DNA from: Sphingobacterium sp.
GTDB taxonomy: Bacteria > Bacteroidota > Bacteroidia > Sphingobacteriales > Sphingobacteriaceae
Reading direction: 5' to 3'
Length of the DNA stretch: 64,000 bases
NCBI GenBank assembly: GCA_031253985.1
Contig: JAIRVH010000223.1
Coordinates: 46,232 to 110,231 of the forward strand
Shown: positions 1-9,790 of the stretch, piece after piece
Numbering within the stretch: position 1 is the first letter of the stretch
Layout of the letters: every line of letters begins with the position of its first letter
Program-made: the position numbers and the translations under genes
Notes under the pieces: generated by a model
The model's database searches: none
The model's input: the letters and a program-made list of their open reading frames with translations, nothing else
What the model was told of the DNA's origin: nothing

Positions 1-1
1 G

Positions 2-85
2 GAAGAAATTGATCGCGTATATAGCGATTACCCCGACTTAAACGATGATGAATTTGTCAAAGATTTCCTAAAATCGAGATCCTGA
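2..85 (+). CDS. C-terminal tail of a CDS starting outside the window (…EEIDRVYSDYPDLNDDEFVKDFLKSRS*)
   Basis: Open frame from base 2 to TGA at 83-85, followed directly by a strong terminator. Confidence 0.6.
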   Translation, partial: EEIDRVYSDYPDLNDDEFVKDFLKSRS

Positions 86-105
86 TCCGTCTCTCCCGTT
101 CATCG

Positions 106-157
106 GGTCCCATCGCCCGCCTAATTTTGGCTACGGGGCGATGGGACCTTTCTTTTT
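106..157 (+). terminator. Intrinsic terminator
   Basis: 13-bp perfect stem GGTCCCATCGCCC/GGGCGATGGGACC (106-118/136-148) followed by TTTCTTTTT. Confidence 0.85.
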
Positions 158-242
158 GCTCCAATTTATATTTTACGAATCAATGACTGACCGGGAGGAA
201 TCGTGCGCATAACAAAAGGTTTGATTTTTATAACTTTGCGTC

Positions 243-1151
243 ATGACAACTTCTGAAAATATTATCGATTTCTATCAACGGGTATTTCGAGACTCCAATT
301 ACCCCATTGGCTCCTCGCCCGAGCAGATTTCTCATTTTAATATATTTTCCCGTGAGCACTGTCCCCTAAAATCGCCGTATAACCGAAAAGATTATTTCAA
401 GATATCACTGATGATCGGTCAGGGCCAGCTGCACTATGGCGATCAATGGATTCCCATCGACCGTCCCGCACTTGTATTTTCCAGTCCACTCGTTCCGTAT
501 TCCTGGGAAACAGACAATCCGGATCAGAAGGGATGGTTCTGCCTTTTTACGCAAAAGTTCATTCAGGAAGACAAACATTATAATCATAATATCCTCGAAA
601 GTCATTTTTTCAACCCGAGCGGCAGCCCGGTGTATTTCTTAACGAAAGAACAGGTCCATCTTTTCGACCGCATTTTTCGGCGTATGGAGACCGAGCTCCA
701 CTCCGATTTTGTCTACAAGTATGAAATTATCCGAAATCAATTACAGTTACTGGTTTTAGAAACATTAAAATTAGTGCCAAATCAGGGCATATCACCCTAC
801 CAAAATGCAAACCAGCGCATTTCTCATCTTTTTTTAGAACTGTTGGAGCGCCAGTTCCCGATTGATACCGAAAATTTACTCCGCTTCAAGAATGCGACGG
901 ATTATGCACAACAGCTCAACATCCATGTCAATTCCTTAAACAGGGCTCTGAAGCAAAATACAGGAAAAACAACGCAAGAACTGATCGCACTGCGCATCAC
1001 ACAGGAGGCGAAGGCCCTGTTGCAGCATAGCAGTTGGAATATCAATGAAATCGCTTATGCCCTGGGTTTTGAAGAACCCGCAAACTTCAGTAATTATTTC
1101 AAAAAGCATGCAGGTGTACCACCTTTAGCTTTCCGCAACAGACCTGTTTGA
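243..1151 (+). CDS. AraC family transcriptional regulator
   Basis: C-terminal double HTH (…WNINEIAYALGFEEPANFSNYFKKHAGVPPLAFR). Confidence 0.9.
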   Translation: MTTSENIIDFYQRVFRDSNYPIGSSPEQISHFNIFSREHCPLKSPYNRKDYFKISLMIGQGQLHYGDQWIPIDRPALVFSSPLVPYSWETDNPDQKGWFCLFTQKFIQEDKHYNHNILESHFFNPSGSPVYFLTKEQVHLFDRIFRRMETELHSDFVYKYEIIRNQLQLLVLETLKLVPNQGISPYQNANQRISHLFLELLERQFPIDTENLLRFKNATDYAQQLNIHVNSLNRALKQNTGKTTQELIALRITQEAKALLQHSSWNINEIAYALGFEEPANFSNYFKKHAGVPPLAFRNRPV

Positions 1152-1338
1152 TTTTCACAATAATTTGTTTGAATTGTATATCTTTCGAAACAGGCAATGA
1201 AGCTACTTTTGTCGACATCATATTTACATGACGAAAGAGAAAAAGCCGTTTAGGCGAATAAAACATCTCCCGTCACAATGGGCGGTCGTTGACAGCCTGA
1301 ACGTCTATGGAGACGCGTAATTAAAAAAAATATAGAGG

Positions 1339-2532
1339 ATGGAAAAAAACACTAAACCGCAGCAATCTTTTATCCCGACGATACTTGCATTTGCACTTGT
1401 TCCGATTACGGGGCTTGCCACTGATATCTACCTCCCCTCGATGCCACAAATGGCACAGGAACTTGGCTTAAATGAAAGTAAGATCCAGTTAACACTTTCG
1501 CTTTTTCTAATCAGCTATGGTGTTGCCCAGTTCTTCACAGGAGCATTGGTGGATGCCTGGGGACGATATCGCATCAACCTGATCTCGCTTTTCCTTTTCG
1601 TTGTCAGCTTCTGGATCACAGCAAGCACGCAGGATATCTGGGTTATTTACCTCATGCGGATACTTCAGGGAATCTTATCGGCATTTGTGGTCATCTCCAA
1701 AAGAGCCTATTTCGTGGATGTCTATGAAGGTGAACAGCGTAAGCACTACCTCAGTATTATGACCATCGTCTGGTCCATCGGGCCAATTGTTGCTCCTTTT
1801 ATTGGCGGTTATCTCCAGACTCAATTTGGTTGGCGTTCTAACTTTATGGTCTTGGCGGTTTACAGTGCTGTACTGTTCGTGCTTGAACTTATCTTTTCCA
1901 GCGAAACGATCAAACAGAAAAAACCGCTCCATATGAACTACCTGATCGGGGAATTTAAAATGATGCTAAAAAGCAATGATTTTACGTTTGGCATTTTCAT
2001 GTGCGGTATCTCTTATGGTCTTGTGATGTTCTATAATCTCAGCGGTCCATTTTTTATTGAACATCAACTCGGATACAGTGCGATCACAACGGGCTATACC
2101 TCGCTTATTATGGGCTTAGCGTGGATGTGTGGTGGTTTTATTGGCAAAGCGCTGATCAAGAAAGCATTGATACCCAAATTGAGAATTGCCAACTTTATTC
2201 AAATTCTGCTGATCGTATGTATGCTTATTGTATCGCTCTATCAGGCGAATTTATATACGTTAACTTTCTTTGCTTTCGCTGTCCACTGTACTGCGGGATT
2301 TGTCTTTAATAATTATTTCAGCTATTGCCTGGGTAGATTTCCCCTATCGGCCGGTATCGCTGGCGGATTGGTCGGCGGAATTACCTACCTGCTGACATCT
2401 TCACTGAGCTATATCACTGTAAGCCTGGTAAACCCTTCTTCCCAGTTTCAAATTGGATTAGGATATGGGATATTTGCCCTATTAGGATTAATCACTTTGT
2501 ATGTTATTAATAAGCTGGTCAAAAGCATATAA
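1339..2532 (+). CDS. MFS transporter, Bcr/CflA-like drug resistance family
   Basis: 12-TM protein; TDIYLPSMPQMAQEL N-terminus and DAWGRYR loop typical of Bcr/CflA. Confidence 0.85.
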   Translation: MEKNTKPQQSFIPTILAFALVPITGLATDIYLPSMPQMAQELGLNESKIQLTLSLFLISYGVAQFFTGALVDAWGRYRINLISLFLFVVSFWITASTQDIWVIYLMRILQGILSAFVVISKRAYFVDVYEGEQRKHYLSIMTIVWSIGPIVAPFIGGYLQTQFGWRSNFMVLAVYSAVLFVLELIFSSETIKQKKPLHMNYLIGEFKMMLKSNDFTFGIFMCGISYGLVMFYNLSGPFFIEHQLGYSAITTGYTSLIMGLAWMCGGFIGKALIKKALIPKLRIANFIQILLIVCMLIVSLYQANLYTLTFFAFAVHCTAGFVFNNYFSYCLGRFPLSAGIAGGLVGGITYLLTSSLSYITVSLVNPSSQFQIGLGYGIFALLGLITLYVINKLVKSI

Positions 2533-2639
2533 CCTATGACCAAATCTTTCAAACAGGAAAGCAGCAATCAGTTGTAGCTATCGAGCTACAAAATCGATGA
2601 TAAAAAGTGAATTATTTTTTAAATAGTATTTAAAACAAC

Positions 2640-2647
2640 TACATTTG
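2640..2647 (+). promoter_or_regulatory. Bacteroidota -7 element TACATTTG (TAnnTTTG) of sRNA copy A
   Basis: Exact match to TAnnTTTG just upstream of the duplicated RNA unit. Confidence 0.6.
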
Positions 2648-2719
2648 TACCATCATAATTTAGGTTTATAATTGGTTATTGAAGGTTTTCATTCTCCCCG
2701 TTTGAAAACCTTTTTTTTT
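2648..2719 (+). ncRNA. Putative small RNA, copy A
   Basis: About 70-nt intergenic unit identical to 51973-52044 except for 2 positions; ends in a 10-bp hairpin AAGGTTTTCA/TGAAAACCTT (2682-2691/2703-2712) with loop TTCTCCCCGTT and a T-tract. Confidence 0.75.
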
Positions 2720-2793
2720 GACCAGAAAAAACTCCGTTCTGCTTTCATGGCTGCTGAAGCTTACCAAATCACCAAGCCTCTTGCTTATTTTTC

Positions 2794-5700
2794 TTAATTG
2801 CTGCTTTCTTTGATACCAAATTTTTCTACATAGGTGCGTGGACTCTCTTTATAGAATTTCTTGAATGTTTTGCTAAAATACTTTGGATCGTTAAATCCGA
2901 CCTGATAAGCGACCTCGCTGATGCTCGAACCCGTATCGTTCACCAAAATATAGGCAGCCTTCTTCAGACGTACCATATTTATAAATTCAATCAGGTTCAG
3001 TCCAGTCTGCTGCTTAATCTTGCGATACAACACCGAGCGGCTTACACCAATCGCTTTTGTGAGATCCTGCACACCAAAATCTTCGCAGCCTAGATTTTCC
3101 TCCACAATCTTCAGTACCTGATCCAGGAAACGGGTTCTTTCGGGCAAGTCGGCCCCCTGGGCACCGAGCAGATAATCCTGCACAAATTTCTCTTCCAATC
3201 GTTTCCGTGTCTGGATGATGTTTGAAATTTTTTGAATCAGGTGCGGCATACTAAAGGGTTTCGTAATATAGTCATCCGTACCAATTTCAAATGCCTCTGT
3301 AATATAAGGATCAGCTGTCCGCGCCGTCAAAAGAATCACAGGAATATGATTCGAACTGCTGTCACTTTTAATCCGCTGCAGTAACGTGATTCCGTCACAG
3401 TTAGGCATGGTGACATCCGAGATGATAATATCGGGCTGCCGCGCCTGTACCAGTCCCAGGGCTTCATTCCCATCATTAGCCTCTAGAACAATGTATTTCT
3501 TTCTTAAATTTTCACATAGAAAACACCGGAGCTCCACATTGTCCTCGGCAACAAGTATGACAGGTTTGTCTTCATCGGCAACAGGACTCTCCACTGCTGT
3601 TTCTCTACATTCAGCATTCGAAATAAGAGCGTTTGCTGGTTCTGTATTTACAGCCACGGCAGTAGCGTCTAGGGCCAATAGATCTTCGATCACCATATCC
3701 CGTTGCGGCAGACTGATCCGAAATACCGTATTGAAGTCGGCCGGATCATGTGCCATATTACTTTCAACAGTGAGTGTTCCACCGTGTAAATTGATAATTG
3801 AACGGGAAAGCGCCAAACCTATCCCACCACTGGTTGCCGAAAGTCCTTTTGCATTGGCTTGATAAAACTGTTCAAATACAAAAGGTATATCTTTTGCCGG
3901 AATCCCACGCCCGGAATCCCACACGGAAACAAGCAATCTCTCCAATTCTCCTGCCCCTTCCACAGCAACCTGTATCATTATTTTGCCACCATTGTCTGTG
4001 AATTTAAAAGCGTTATAGATCAAATTGACAAGAACTTTTTCAAATTGTTCGGGATCTAAACCCGCCACATAATCATCGCTTACCTTATTGTCAAGAAAGA
4101 ACTGAATATTATTTTTCTCAGCAATAAAGTGGAAATTCGAGCGAATGTTTTCCAGATACGTAGCAACGTGAACCTTCTGGCAAAACAATTTCATCTTGCC
4201 GCCTTCATGTTTTCTGAAATCAAGCAACTGGTTGACCAGATTCATCAACCGATCTGCATTTCGCGTTGCATAACCTAGATGCTCCTGAGCGTAGGCTGAA
4301 AGCGAGTGATCGCCCTTCAATTGATTTAAGGGACCAATTATGAGTGAGAGTGGCGTACGGAATTCATGGGAAATATTGGTAAAGAAATTCAGTTTCGCTT
4401 CATGAAGCTCCTCTTGTTTTTCAGCATCCAGCTGCTGAATCAAAAGATCTCTTTTCAATTTATTCCGACCATGGAAAAAGCGGACAACCAAAAAGACAGC
4501 CCCTGCAAAAAGAAGAAAATAGCAGCTATAGGCCCACCAGGTTTTCCAGGGGGCAGGCCGTACTTTAATCTTTAAAACTGTTGCTTTTTCATTCCAAACC
4601 CCATCGTTATTGGTACCCTTCACCCAAAGCTCGTAAGTGCCCGGATCTAAATTGGTATAGGTCGCAACAGGATTGCTCACATAATTCCATTCCTGGTCGA
4701 AGCCCTTGAGGTAATAAGCATACTGATTTTTCTCAGGATGGACATAATTCAACACACTGAATTCCAGGCTAAAAACATTCTGATTGTGATCAAGCACCAA
4801 TTCATCCATCAGGGATATATCTTTTTGGATAACACCATCAAGGCCGGGGCGGACCGTTTTATTGAACAGCTTCAAATCAGTAAATCGAATGGGCGGAATA
4901 TAATTATTGACACTTAAACTGTCCGGATTAAAAAGCGTAAATCCCGAAAAACTTCCAAAAGCAAGTTTTCCGTCCCGCAACATCGCAGCTGCATTCTGTA
5001 TATATTCATTACCGGGCAGCCCGTCGATTTTGGTATAGGTACGTACATTGCCAGACTGGGGATCGAAACAGGAGATACCGGTATTTGTACTCAGCCACAA
5101 TTTATTTTTTAGATCACTCAGAATAGCAAACACGTTGTTGATCGGTAATCCATTCCGCTCATTATACCTTTTGAACGCTTTCTTTTCGGGGAGATAGCGA
5201 TTTAACCCGCCCATATAAGTACCGATCCAAATTTGTCCTTTTCGATCCTCATGGATGCTCACGATATCATTTCCGCTAATGGAAAGCGAATCTTTCTTGT
5301 CATTTAGAAAGGAAACAAATTTATCGGTCCCTGCTAATTTAAGATTCAATCCATTTGAAGTACCGATCCATAGGTTACCCTTTGAATCCTCCAATAATGC
5401 CCGCACCATATTCGAGCTTAATTGCTTCTTTGCAACATCAAATGTCTGAAAAGATCCTGTTTTTTGATTTTTACGGAGCACCTGTAACCCGCCACCAAAA
5501 GTACCTATCCACATGTCACCATGACGATCCTCCAGGATGGCATAAACATTATTATTCGCCAGCCCATTGCTATTATTAGGGTCAAAGCGAAAATGTTCGT
5601 ATCCCTGCTGCCCCTTCCGTCTTAAATTCAACCCACCATCATAGGTCCCTACCCATAGATTCCCTTCCCTATCCAGACAGATAGACTTCACGTTATTGTG

Positions 5701-6969
5701 GCTTAAGCCATTCAGGTTATTTTTATCGTGACGTTCACTAAAAAACGAATTCGTACGCCGATTAAAATAATTCAGTCCTCCACCCTCAGTTCCAATCACA
5801 AGTTCGCCCATCGCGTTTTCAACAAAGGCACTGACCACATTGTAACTTAAACCATTCCGTTTAGACTGATGGGTAAAATTTTGAAAATTAGGTATATCCT
5901 TATCATAGATATTGACACCGCCAAAATAAGTTCCAATCCAAACAGATCCCCGCTTGTCCTGAAATATTGGACGAATGGAATTATTACTTAAGCTATTGGG
6001 ATTTCCATCGTCGGCCTGAATAAAAAGCAATTTTCCATTTTGATAGACATATAGACCATTGAATGTTCCGATCCAGATCTTTCCGTCATCCGTTTTCTTT
6101 AAAGACCGTACATCCTGGCTGGCTAAACCGGTATGATTGCTATCTTCTGTTAACGAGGATATTTGGCCTGTATTCTCATTGATAATCCGGATGCCATTAT
6201 ATTTCGTTCCTACCCAAAATACACCTGGACTAACTTCCAGTACAGATTGAAACCGTTGATTAACTTTATTATCGGCCGATTTTTCCTTAAAATAGGTCCG
6301 TAAAACCTTTAAGCTATTTCCATCTTTCGATGCGGCCTGCATCAATACAATGGCATCATCTGTACAAAACCAAAGCCGCTTTCTTCGATCCTCATAAATA
6401 GTCCGAAAGTTACGATAGTATTCTTTTCCCTGGCTTCTTTCCACGGTGATCTCATTGAAGACCAATTCAGCTTCGAGGTGCCTTCCCTCCTTGATTTTAT
6501 ACAGGCCTATATTTGTCGCAATCCAGATCTTTCCGTTGGAGTCCTGAAAAATCTGATGCACATTGACATCCATTTTTCCACTGCTGCTTTCCACTGTAGG
6601 CAGCGGAATGCGGGTAAAATTATCTGACTCACGATTATATAAATTCAGGCCAGTCATGGTGCCTATCCAAAGCCGCCTTTTGTTATCTTCCGTAATCGCC
6701 TGAATAAAGTTGTGCTCCAGGGAAAGACTATCCTGCGGATTGCTTCGATAGATTGTAAACTTTCGGGCGTCATATTTATTTAAGCCGTCGCGGGTACCGA
6801 TCCACATAAAACCCAAATGATCTTGGGCTATGGCGAAAACACTGCCCTGAGACAGACCTTCGTTGACGTCCAAATGTAAAAAACGGTAGTTTTTTTCCTG
6901 TGCATGCAAAACGGAAAGCAAGGCTATCGCACAGCAAAAACAGCGCATAAAAAGACGTACTGGCATCAT
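2794..6969 (-). CDS. Hybrid two-component system (HTCS) regulator: Reg_prop propeller, Y_Y_Y, HisKA, HATPase, receiver, AraC HTH
   Basis: Repeated DxxGxxWIGT motifs, H-box NISHEFRTPLSLIIGPL, receiver IISDVTMPNCDG, C-terminal AraC HTH. Confidence 0.95.
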   Translation of the reverse strand: MMPVRLFMRCFCCAIALLSVLHAQEKNYRFLHLDVNEGLSQGSVFAIAQDHLGFMWIGTRDGLNKYDARKFTIYRSNPQDSLSLEHNFIQAITEDNKRRLWIGTMTGLNLYNRESDNFTRIPLPTVESSSGKMDVNVHQIFQDSNGKIWIATNIGLYKIKEGRHLEAELVFNEITVERSQGKEYYRNFRTIYEDRRKRLWFCTDDAIVLMQAASKDGNSLKVLRTYFKEKSADNKVNQRFQSVLEVSPGVFWVGTKYNGIRIINENTGQISSLTEDSNHTGLASQDVRSLKKTDDGKIWIGTFNGLYVYQNGKLLFIQADDGNPNSLSNNSIRPIFQDKRGSVWIGTYFGGVNIYDKDIPNFQNFTHQSKRNGLSYNVVSAFVENAMGELVIGTEGGGLNYFNRRTNSFFSERHDKNNLNGLSHNNVKSICLDREGNLWVGTYDGGLNLRRKGQQGYEHFRFDPNNSNGLANNNVYAILEDRHGDMWIGTFGGGLQVLRKNQKTGSFQTFDVAKKQLSSNMVRALLEDSKGNLWIGTSNGLNLKLAGTDKFVSFLNDKKDSLSISGNDIVSIHEDRKGQIWIGTYMGGLNRYLPEKKAFKRYNERNGLPINNVFAILSDLKNKLWLSTNTGISCFDPQSGNVRTYTKIDGLPGNEYIQNAAAMLRDGKLAFGSFSGFTLFNPDSLSVNNYIPPIRFTDLKLFNKTVRPGLDGVIQKDISLMDELVLDHNQNVFSLEFSVLNYVHPEKNQYAYYLKGFDQEWNYVSNPVATYTNLDPGTYELWVKGTNNDGVWNEKATVLKIKVRPAPWKTWWAYSCYFLLFAGAVFLVVRFFHGRNKLKRDLLIQQLDAEKQEELHEAKLNFFTNISHEFRTPLSLIIGPLNQLKGDHSLSAYAQEHLGYATRNADRLMNLVNQLLDFRKHEGGKMKLFCQKVHVATYLENIRSNFHFIAEKNNIQFFLDNKVSDDYVAGLDPEQFEKVLVNLIYNAFKFTDNGGKIMIQVAVEGAGELERLLVSVWDSGRGIPAKDIPFVFEQFYQANAKGLSATSGGIGLALSRSIINLHGGTLTVESNMAHDPADFNTVFRISLPQRDMVIEDLLALDATAVAVNTEPANALISNAECRETAVESPVADEDKPVILVAEDNVELRCFLCENLRKKYIVLEANDGNEALGLVQARQPDIIISDVTMPNCDGITLLQRIKSDSSSNHIPVILLTARTADPYITEAFEIGTDDYITKPFSMPHLIQKISNIIQTRKRLEEKFVQDYLLGAQGADLPERTRFLDQVLKIVEENLGCEDFGVQDLTKAIGVSRSVLYRKIKQQTGLNLIEFINMVRLKKAAYILVNDTGSSISEVAYQVGFNDPKYFSKTFKKFYKESPRTYVEKFGIKESSN

Positions 6970-7031
6970 AAGGTATATAATTGAAATGGAAGATAAAAGT
7001 AATCATTCCATTTAATAAACACGAAGAGGAA

Positions 7032-9731
7032 TCACTTTAATCGATCATTTAATTGTTGCTCATAAAGTGATCCTATCGACATTTTTCTATTTTGATTTTC
7101 CCAATAACCGGTATTTCTATTTTTCAGCCTTCCAGCGCTTTTTTCACCTTTTACCCCTATCGCAAAGTTTTGTCCGGAAACCCATGGTTTTTGTACGGCA
7201 GCACTTTTGACTTTGCAATTCCATAAGACTTGCGTCACTCCGGCCCAGCCATGTCCACTCCCCCAGTTACCTCGATCCTGCACATTAATTTCACCATCCG
7301 TTACAATCTCATCGTAGAGCGTTCCAACGGCCCACCGATGGTGCGGACCGATATCGGCATGTGTTCTCTGCGCACTGGAATGGCTAAAAACGTTCGGTCC
7401 AAGGGTCCTTGCTCCAGTTACGTAATCATGCCGGCCTTCCGTTGTATAAAGATCTTTAAATAAATTAAGCTGACCGTCGTTATTGAATGAATACCTACGA
7501 CCGCCAGTAATCTGAGATTTTCCATCGAGGCATTTTGATGTCGTCACGGTAACTTGTTTGGCAAAAGCCCCAAGACTCACTGCCGCATAACCAAAATAGC
7601 GGGCGGTGATATTTCTGACCCAGGCATTCTCTATTTTATCCATATCAACAGCTATCCAGCCATGATTTTCGTCTTCATCACGCACAAAATCAGATTCGAA
7701 ACGTATATTTTCGATTCCGACTTCACGTATACGTCCGTCAAAGGTGTAAGGAATGACCGCAACCTTTCCGTACCTTGGATCAATCGCCATAACTAAAGGG
7801 TTATCAAAAAAGATGGAATCACCTTTAATGGCCAAAATCGTACGTTCAAAATTCAATTTGTATTCTCGCGCTGTCCACTGCTTGGTACCTTCTCTTTTTT
7901 CGATTTGATTCATCTGAAGTCCCTCAATCCAGGCATCATTCATTTCATAAGAAAGCAGTATTTGATCACCGGCTTTCAGCATGTTATGCTGATCGACAAC
8001 GACATATTTAACTCCGACAGGTGCATAGCTTTCCTTAACATACTGTTTTCTGGCTTTGTCCTCGGTATAGTTGCCCATCCCTGCAATCTTTAGCAAGCTC
8101 CGTTGATGCGTGCCCGTTGCTTTGAGCAAGGTTTGTCCCTCGGCATCGCCCTCACCTCTCAACACAACGCCGCTAGCATGAATTTCTAGGCTCCCCGGTA
8201 TCCCGTAAATTCCTTTTCTTAGCAAAACAGCACCTCTATAACCACTTTTATCAAGCGGTTTTGCCGATACGGCATCAATTGCTTCCTGGATGACCTGCTG
8301 GTCGTGACCAGTTCCTGAAGGCTTCACCGCTACAACAACAGGTATATCGGGCAGCTTTTTATCCCCCTGATGATAACCTACATGACTAAAATCTGGGATA
8401 ATATTCCCTTGGGCATCAGGAAAGTAAACCAGCTTTCCAGCTGGATTTTTCCTGACCAGATCCGATTGCACTTTTCCTGACTGTAGCTCTTCTTGCCGGT
8501 GCAATGCTTCCAAAAAATAATAATCTGCGTAACTCAAGGGTTTATCCACTTCAGTATTGGAAGGTTTTGATCCTGTACTGTGCAACAATATAAAACCTTT
8601 ATTCTTATTTGGTGCCGACATGTAGCCGTCTATCAGGTTAGACAATATGGTCTGTGCCTTCATCAGATAATCTTTACCCTGATTGCTAAAAGTACTTAAT
8701 TCCAAAAGTCCCGATGCAATTACTGCCGCTGCCGATACATCACGAGGTTCATTTGGAATATTGGGCGCATCGAAATCCCAGTAAGGGATCAGGTCTTTCG
8801 GCATATGGGGGTGCGTGAATAGCCAATGTGCAACTTTTTCAGCTTGCTGTAAATATTTGGGATCTCCCGTTTCTCTGTAACACATGGTGTAGCCATACAG
8901 TGCCCAGGCTTCGCCGCGGGACCAGGTAGATTCATCGCTCAGACCCTGATGTGTATTTCTGTGCTGTACAGCGCCAGTTTTCGGATTATAATCGATCACG
9001 TGATAGGTACTGTAATCGGGTCTGAAATGATTTTTGAGCGTCGTGTTGGCATGGCTCACGGCAATATGGTAATACGTTGAGTCACCTGTTAGCCTGGTTG
9101 CTTCAAACAGTAATTCTAGATTAAGCATATTATCAATGATAACCGGAAAATCCCAGCGATGGCTATTGTGATCCCAAGAACGTATACAGCCGACAGTCGG
9201 ATTAAAGCGTGTTGCCAGCGTTTTGGCAGCCTGAACAATCACGTCCCGATAGTGTGGATCTGCAGTTAACCGGTAACCATTTCCAACGCTGCAATAGATC
9301 TTAAAGCCCATATCATGGGTCTTTCCATTAAATTGTTCCGCTTCTATCGACTTAGTTGTTTCAGAAGCCAGCTCTTTCCATTTGCCCTTTCCGGTTTTTT
9401 CGTAGAGATACCATAGCACACCAGGAAAGAAACCGCTGGTCCAGTCGCCCCTTTTTACAGCAACCAGTTCATTATTTTCAGAAAGCGTCCGTGGAGAAAC
9501 CAATGATGAATCGCTTTTTTTCAATAGCTGCAATTCCCGATAAAGAAGCTGAGATTGTTGATCGGCGAGGCTCCAGGCTTTTTGCAGCTGCTTTGGACGC
9601 TGTGCCTCTGCATAGTGAAAAGTGCACAAAACTCCGATCAAAACAATTGTTTTGGCAATAGATGGCTTTTTAAAATTCCGAAAGCGCAAAAAGAGGGTAT
9701 ATCTTCGCAAAGACGTAGCATTAACATTCAT
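7032..9731 (-). CDS. GH88 unsaturated glucuronyl hydrolase fused to a C-terminal beta-helix-like domain
   Basis: N-terminal half has KTHDMGFKIYCSVGNGYRL and IDNMLNLELLFEA (GH88 catalytic Asp contexts); C-terminal ~470 aa has pectin-lyase-like features (DQQVIQEAIDAV…GAVLLRKGIYGIPGSLEIHASGVVLRGEG). Confidence 0.85.
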   Translation of the reverse strand: MNVNATSLRRYTLFLRFRNFKKPSIAKTIVLIGVLCTFHYAEAQRPKQLQKAWSLADQQSQLLYRELQLLKKSDSSLVSPRTLSENNELVAVKRGDWTSGFFPGVLWYLYEKTGKGKWKELASETTKSIEAEQFNGKTHDMGFKIYCSVGNGYRLTADPHYRDVIVQAAKTLATRFNPTVGCIRSWDHNSHRWDFPVIIDNMLNLELLFEATRLTGDSTYYHIAVSHANTTLKNHFRPDYSTYHVIDYNPKTGAVQHRNTHQGLSDESTWSRGEAWALYGYTMCYRETGDPKYLQQAEKVAHWLFTHPHMPKDLIPYWDFDAPNIPNEPRDVSAAAVIASGLLELSTFSNQGKDYLMKAQTILSNLIDGYMSAPNKNKGFILLHSTGSKPSNTEVDKPLSYADYYFLEALHRQEELQSGKVQSDLVRKNPAGKLVYFPDAQGNIIPDFSHVGYHQGDKKLPDIPVVVAVKPSGTGHDQQVIQEAIDAVSAKPLDKSGYRGAVLLRKGIYGIPGSLEIHASGVVLRGEGDAEGQTLLKATGTHQRSLLKIAGMGNYTEDKARKQYVKESYAPVGVKYVVVDQHNMLKAGDQILLSYEMNDAWIEGLQMNQIEKREGTKQWTAREYKLNFERTILAIKGDSIFFDNPLVMAIDPRYGKVAVIPYTFDGRIREVGIENIRFESDFVRDEDENHGWIAVDMDKIENAWVRNITARYFGYAAVSLGAFAKQVTVTTSKCLDGKSQITGGRRYSFNNDGQLNLFKDLYTTEGRHDYVTGARTLGPNVFSHSSAQRTHADIGPHHRWAVGTLYDEIVTDGEINVQDRGNWGSGHGWAGVTQVLWNCKVKSAAVQKPWVSGQNFAIGVKGEKSAGRLKNRNTGYWENQNRKMSIGSLYEQQLNDRLK

Positions 9732-9790
9732 GTTATCTGTAGGTTTTTAAGGTGAACTGGTTAAATTATTTGATCAGGAGACAAGGAAAA

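Noticed and set aside
1152-1338. Possible leader peptide or riboswitch before the MFS gene
   Set aside because: No recognised riboswitch core, and I could not confidently fix a reading frame for a short ORF there
3386-3862. 158-aa plus-strand ORF opposite the HTCS gene
   Set aside because: Antisense shadow of a strongly coding minus-strand frame with low-complexity composition
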